64,000 nt of DNA, taken from the NCBI RefSeq assembly GCF_001424345.1, contig NZ_LMPF01000023.1:234165-298164 (forward strand), in the 5' to 3' direction. Origin of the DNA: Burkholderia sp. Leaf177 (GTDB taxonomy: Bacteria; Pseudomonadota; Gammaproteobacteria; Burkholderiales; Burkholderiaceae). Positions 61,776 to 64,000 of the stretch are shown piece after piece. The notes under the pieces were generated by a model. That model was not told the origin of the DNA, searched no databases, and saw only the letters and a program-made list of their open reading frames with translations. The number at the start of each line of letters is the position of its first letter. Positions within the stretch are counted from its first letter, which is position 1. The position numbers were made by a program, and so were the translations under genes.

Positions 61776-62948
61776 ATGAGCGATACCTTGACGAAAGAAG
61801 CACCCGCTGCAGGCGGGTTCAAGCCGAAGAAATCCGTCGCGCTATCCGGCGTGACTGCGGGAAATACCGCGCTGTGCACCGTCGGCAAGACGGGCAACGA
61901 TCTGCATTATCGAGGCTACGACATTCTCGATATCGCCGGGACGTCCGAGTTCGAGGAGATCGCGTATCTGCTCGTGCACGGCAAGTTGCCGAATGCGGCC
62001 GAATTGAAATCGTATAAAACGAAGCTCAAGGCCTTGCGCGGTTTGCCCGCAAATTTGAAAGCCGCGCTCGAATGGATCCCCGCTTCCGCGCATCCGATGG
62101 ACGTCATGCGCACCGGCGTCTCCGTGCTCGGCACGCTGTTGCCCGAGAAAGACGATCACAACGTCCCGGGCGCGAAGGATATTGCCGACCGTCTGATGGC
62201 ATCGCTTGGATCGATCCTTCTGTACTGGTATCACTATTCGCATAACGGCCGGCGCATCGAAACCGAGACCGACGACGATTCCATCGGCGGCCATTTCCTG
62301 CATTTGCTGCATGGCGTCGCGCCATCGAAGTCTTGGGTCGATGCCATGCATGCATCGCTCATCTTGTATGCCGAGCACGAGTTCAACGCATCCACGTTCA
62401 CGTGCCGCGTGATTGCCGGCACGGGATCGGACATGTATTCGGCGATCACCGGCGGTATCGGCGCGTTGCGCGGCCCGAAGCACGGCGGCGCGAATGAGGT
62501 CGCGTTCGAAGTCCAAAACCGCTATCAAACGCCCGACGAAGCGGAAGCCGATATCCGTCGCCGCGTGGAAGCGAAGGAAGTGGTGATCGGCTTCGGCCAT
62601 CCGGTGTACACGATCTCCGATCCGCGCAACAAGGTGATCAAGGACATCGCGAAGAAGCTGTCGAAGGAAGCGGGCGATACAAAAATGTTCGACATCGCCG
62701 AGCGACTTGAAACGACGATGTGGGACGCGAAGAAGATGTTCCCGAACCTGGACTGGTTCAGCGCGGTTTCGTATCACGCCATGGGCGTGCCCACCGCCAT
62801 GTTCACACCGCTTTTCGTGATCTCGCGCACGTCGGGGTGGAGCGCGCACATTATCGAGCAACGCATCGATAACAAGATCATTCGACCGAGCGCGAATTAC
62901 ACCGGGCCCGAAAATCTGAAGTTCCAGTCTCTAAATAAGCGAAAATAG
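61776..62948 (+). CDS. prpC: 2-methylcitrate synthase
   Basis: Predicted 390-residue citrate-synthase-family enzyme that condenses propionyl-CoA with oxaloacetate. Short length and the start KKSVALSGVTAGNTALCTVG mark it as PrpC rather than GltA. Catalytic blocks are LYAEHEFNASTFTCRV and VIGFGHPVYTISDPR, with LDWFSAVSYHAMGVP. AGGAG lies about 10 bases before ATG 61776, 25 bases after the lyase stop. With prpD it belongs to the methylcitrate cycle for propionate. No prpB is in the window. Confidence 0.95.
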   Translation: MSDTLTKEAPAAGGFKPKKSVALSGVTAGNTALCTVGKTGNDLHYRGYDILDIAGTSEFEEIAYLLVHGKLPNAAELKSYKTKLKALRGLPANLKAALEWIPASAHPMDVMRTGVSVLGTLLPEKDDHNVPGAKDIADRLMASLGSILLYWYHYSHNGRRIETETDDDSIGGHFLHLLHGVAPSKSWVDAMHASLILYAEHEFNASTFTCRVIAGTGSDMYSAITGGIGALRGPKHGGANEVAFEVQNRYQTPDEAEADIRRRVEAKEVVIGFGHPVYTISDPRNKVIKDIAKKLSKEAGDTKMFDIAERLETTMWDAKKMFPNLDWFSAVSYHAMGVPTAMFTPLFVISRTSGWSAHIIEQRIDNKIIRPSANYTGPENLKFQSLNKRK

Positions 62949-63090
62949 CGCGCTGCGTGCGCCGGATGGTCCAACCGGCACGCGTGCTTTCGCAAAACGG
63001 GCCAATGCGGCGCACCATTTCACACTGAAATATCCCGCCGATAAAGACCCGGGTTGAACACTTAAACGATATCTAGAAAGGCTGTCATTG

Positions 63091-63618
63091 ATGAACAAAC
63101 TCCTGATCGCCGCCGTAGTCGGCGCCCTGTCCATGTCCGGCATGCTCGCCACCACGAGCGCGCTGGCCGCGGATGCATCCACCGCACCTGCAAAAACCAC
63201 GGCTAAAAAAGCAGTTGCAAAACGCCCGGCCCCGGCGCGCCGTCTGATCAAGCGTAAACCCGGCACCGAAGCCAAACTGGCGGCCAAGGTTGACCCCGTT
63301 CCCGATGGTTCGACCAAATGGTCGTGCAACGAAGGCCTCGCTTTCTACCTGAAAGGCGACATGAAACGCGACCAGATCGTCACCGTGAACTGGGCGAAGA
63401 AGGATTACCAACTGCCGCGTCAGGCCACGACCACGGGCGCTGACCGTTTCCACGATTCCGCCACGGGCCTCGATCTGGTCGTGATCCCGACGAAGGCCAT
63501 GCTGTTCTCCGACAAAGACGAAGCGCGTCTCGCCGACGAATGCAAGACGGCTGAAATGGCAGCAACGGGTGCTCCGGCGCCTACGCAAGCAAACGAGTTG
63601 ATCAAGAACGTCAAGTAA
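63091..63618 (+). CDS. Exported protein with MliC-like C-terminal domain, function unknown
   Basis: A 175-residue protein with a signal peptide (MNKLLIAAVVGALSM through TSALAADAS, cleavage after ALA near 26), a Lys/Ala/Pro-rich basic linker (about 30-62) and a C-terminal domain with two cysteines. The domain runs WSCNEGLAFYLKGD, TTTGADRFHDSATGLDLVV and ARLADEC; one Cys at each end, plus a central GADRF, resembles the fold of MliC/PliC lysozyme inhibitors. The similarity is weak and the name is tentative. It sits between prpC and prpD, which gives no obvious functional link. Confidence 0.65.
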   Translation: MNKLLIAAVVGALSMSGMLATTSALAADASTAPAKTTAKKAVAKRPAPARRLIKRKPGTEAKLAAKVDPVPDGSTKWSCNEGLAFYLKGDMKRDQIVTVNWAKKDYQLPRQATTTGADRFHDSATGLDLVVIPTKAMLFSDKDEARLADECKTAEMAATGAPAPTQANELIKNVK

Positions 63619-63638
63619 GTTTCCAACTGGGATTTTCG

Positions 63639-64000
63639 ATGTCCGCACCGATTTCAAACGTCCGGCCCGAGCCGGATCGCGTACTGGTCGACATAGTCGA
63701 CTACGTTCTCAACTATCAGATCGACAGCGAACTGGCGCTCGATACCGCTCCATTGCTGGCGCTCGTTGCCGCCCTGCGCTTCGTACCGGAAGTCGCGGCC
63801 AACCAGCCACAGATCTGCGCCAATCGCCTCGCCTATATGAGCCATATTTCAAACGTCCGGCCCGAGCCGGATCGCGTACTGGTCGACATAGTCGACTACG
63901 TTCTCAACTATCAGATCGACAGCGAACTGGCGCTCGATACCGCGCGCAATTGCCTGATCGACACCCTCGGTTGCGGACTCGAAGCCCTCACCTATCCCGC
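63639..64000 (+). CDS. prpD: 2-methylcitrate dehydratase, 5' part, with an abnormal duplicated start
   Basis: The frame is open from ATG 63639 past the window end. It reads MSAPISNVRPEPDRVLVD through SELALDTA, then 27 residues from antisense folC sequence, then YMSHISNVRPEPDRVLVD and on through ARNCLIDTLGCGLEAL, the normal PrpD N-terminus. The result is an in-frame 65-codon insertion relative to a normal gene. Either ATG 63639 or ATG 63837 could start the protein; neither has a strong ribosome site. If 63837 is used, PrpD would be normal from its second residue on. PrpD dehydrates 2-methylcitrate in the propionate cycle. Confidence 0.8.
   Translation, partial: MSAPISNVRPEPDRVLVDIVDYVLNYQIDSELALDTAPLLALVAALRFVPEVAANQPQICANRLAYMSHISNVRPEPDRVLVDIVDYVLNYQIDSELALDTARNCLIDTLGCGLEALTYP
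63651..63748 (+). repeat. prpD 5' segment, copy 1
   Basis: These 98 bases are identical to 63846-63943. Upstream context is ATGTCCGCACCG. Confidence 0.95.
63748..63831. repeat. Inserted exact copy of folC bases 37689-37772
   Basis: Eighty-four bases match without a mismatch and in the same window orientation. The left junction shares a base with prpD copy 1. On the right, 14 bases of other origin (63832-63845) precede copy 2. Confidence 0.95.
63846..63943 (+). repeat. prpD 5' segment, copy 2
   Basis: Identical to 63651-63748, offset by exactly 195 bases. After this copy the sequence continues as normal prpD. Confidence 0.95.

Noticed and set aside
63654..63845. 63-codon minus-strand frame resembling FolC
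   Set aside because: It is the inserted folC fragment read in its native frame between prpD copies; it lacks the rest of FolC and is not a gene.

Overview
The window looks like a chromosomal segment of a Burkholderiaceae betaproteobacterium, most likely Paraburkholderia or Caballeronia. This rests on high GC, on the unbroken minus-strand run leuC-(entericidin)-leuD-leuB-asd-fimV-truA-trpF-trpB-methyltransferase-trpA-accD-folC-dedD-cvpA-purF-metZ, and on the neighbouring gltA-sdhEBADC/gntR//mdh-lyase-prpC-prpD block. As I recall, both arrangements are typical of chromosome 2 in that group. The assignment is from gene order and protein character only; no database search was run.

Region 1 (1-7.3 kb) is miscellaneous: the end of a RES-domain gene, a type IB DNA topoisomerase, a metallophosphatase, a three-gene periplasmic/membrane dehydrogenase operon (Tat-exported small subunit, GMC flavoprotein, tri-haem cytochrome c) and a DUF1345 membrane protein.

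Region 2 (7.6-29.2 kb) is an eight-gene alpha-glucan/trehalose cluster on the plus strand: glgA, a long glgE, a treS-maltokinase fusion, glgB, then glgX, treZ, malQ and treY. Together they can close a cycle: trehalose to maltose (TreS), maltose to maltose-1-phosphate (maltokinase domain), extension into glucan (GlgE), branching (GlgB), debranching (GlgX, MalQ), and back to trehalose (TreY, TreZ). No glgC or glgP lies in the window. A 1-kb gene-free block of inverted and tandem repeats splits the cluster between glgB and glgX.

Region 3 (29.2-51.2 kb) holds a CNNM/CorC-type transporter gene, a histidine kinase with a degenerate ATPase domain, an FKBP isomerase, and the long minus-strand metZ-to-leuC block for amino acids, purine, folate and fatty acid synthesis plus FimV. 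A solitary DNA methyltransferase gene sits between trpB and trpA.

Region 4 (51.4-64 kb) holds ppk2, a small DUF465 protein, citrate synthase and succinate dehydrogenase on the minus strand with a GntR regulator. Running the other way are mdh, a CoA-ester lyase, prpC, a small exported protein and the start of prpD. A 20-bp palindrome lies in the divergent gap. The last 360 bases are anomalous: the 5' end of prpD is present twice, in frame, and between the copies lies an exact 84-bp piece of folC, whose parent copy is 26 kb away. This is either a templated rearrangement or an assembly chimera, and is the most unusual thing in the window. I found no tRNA, rRNA, CRISPR array, prophage or transposase gene.
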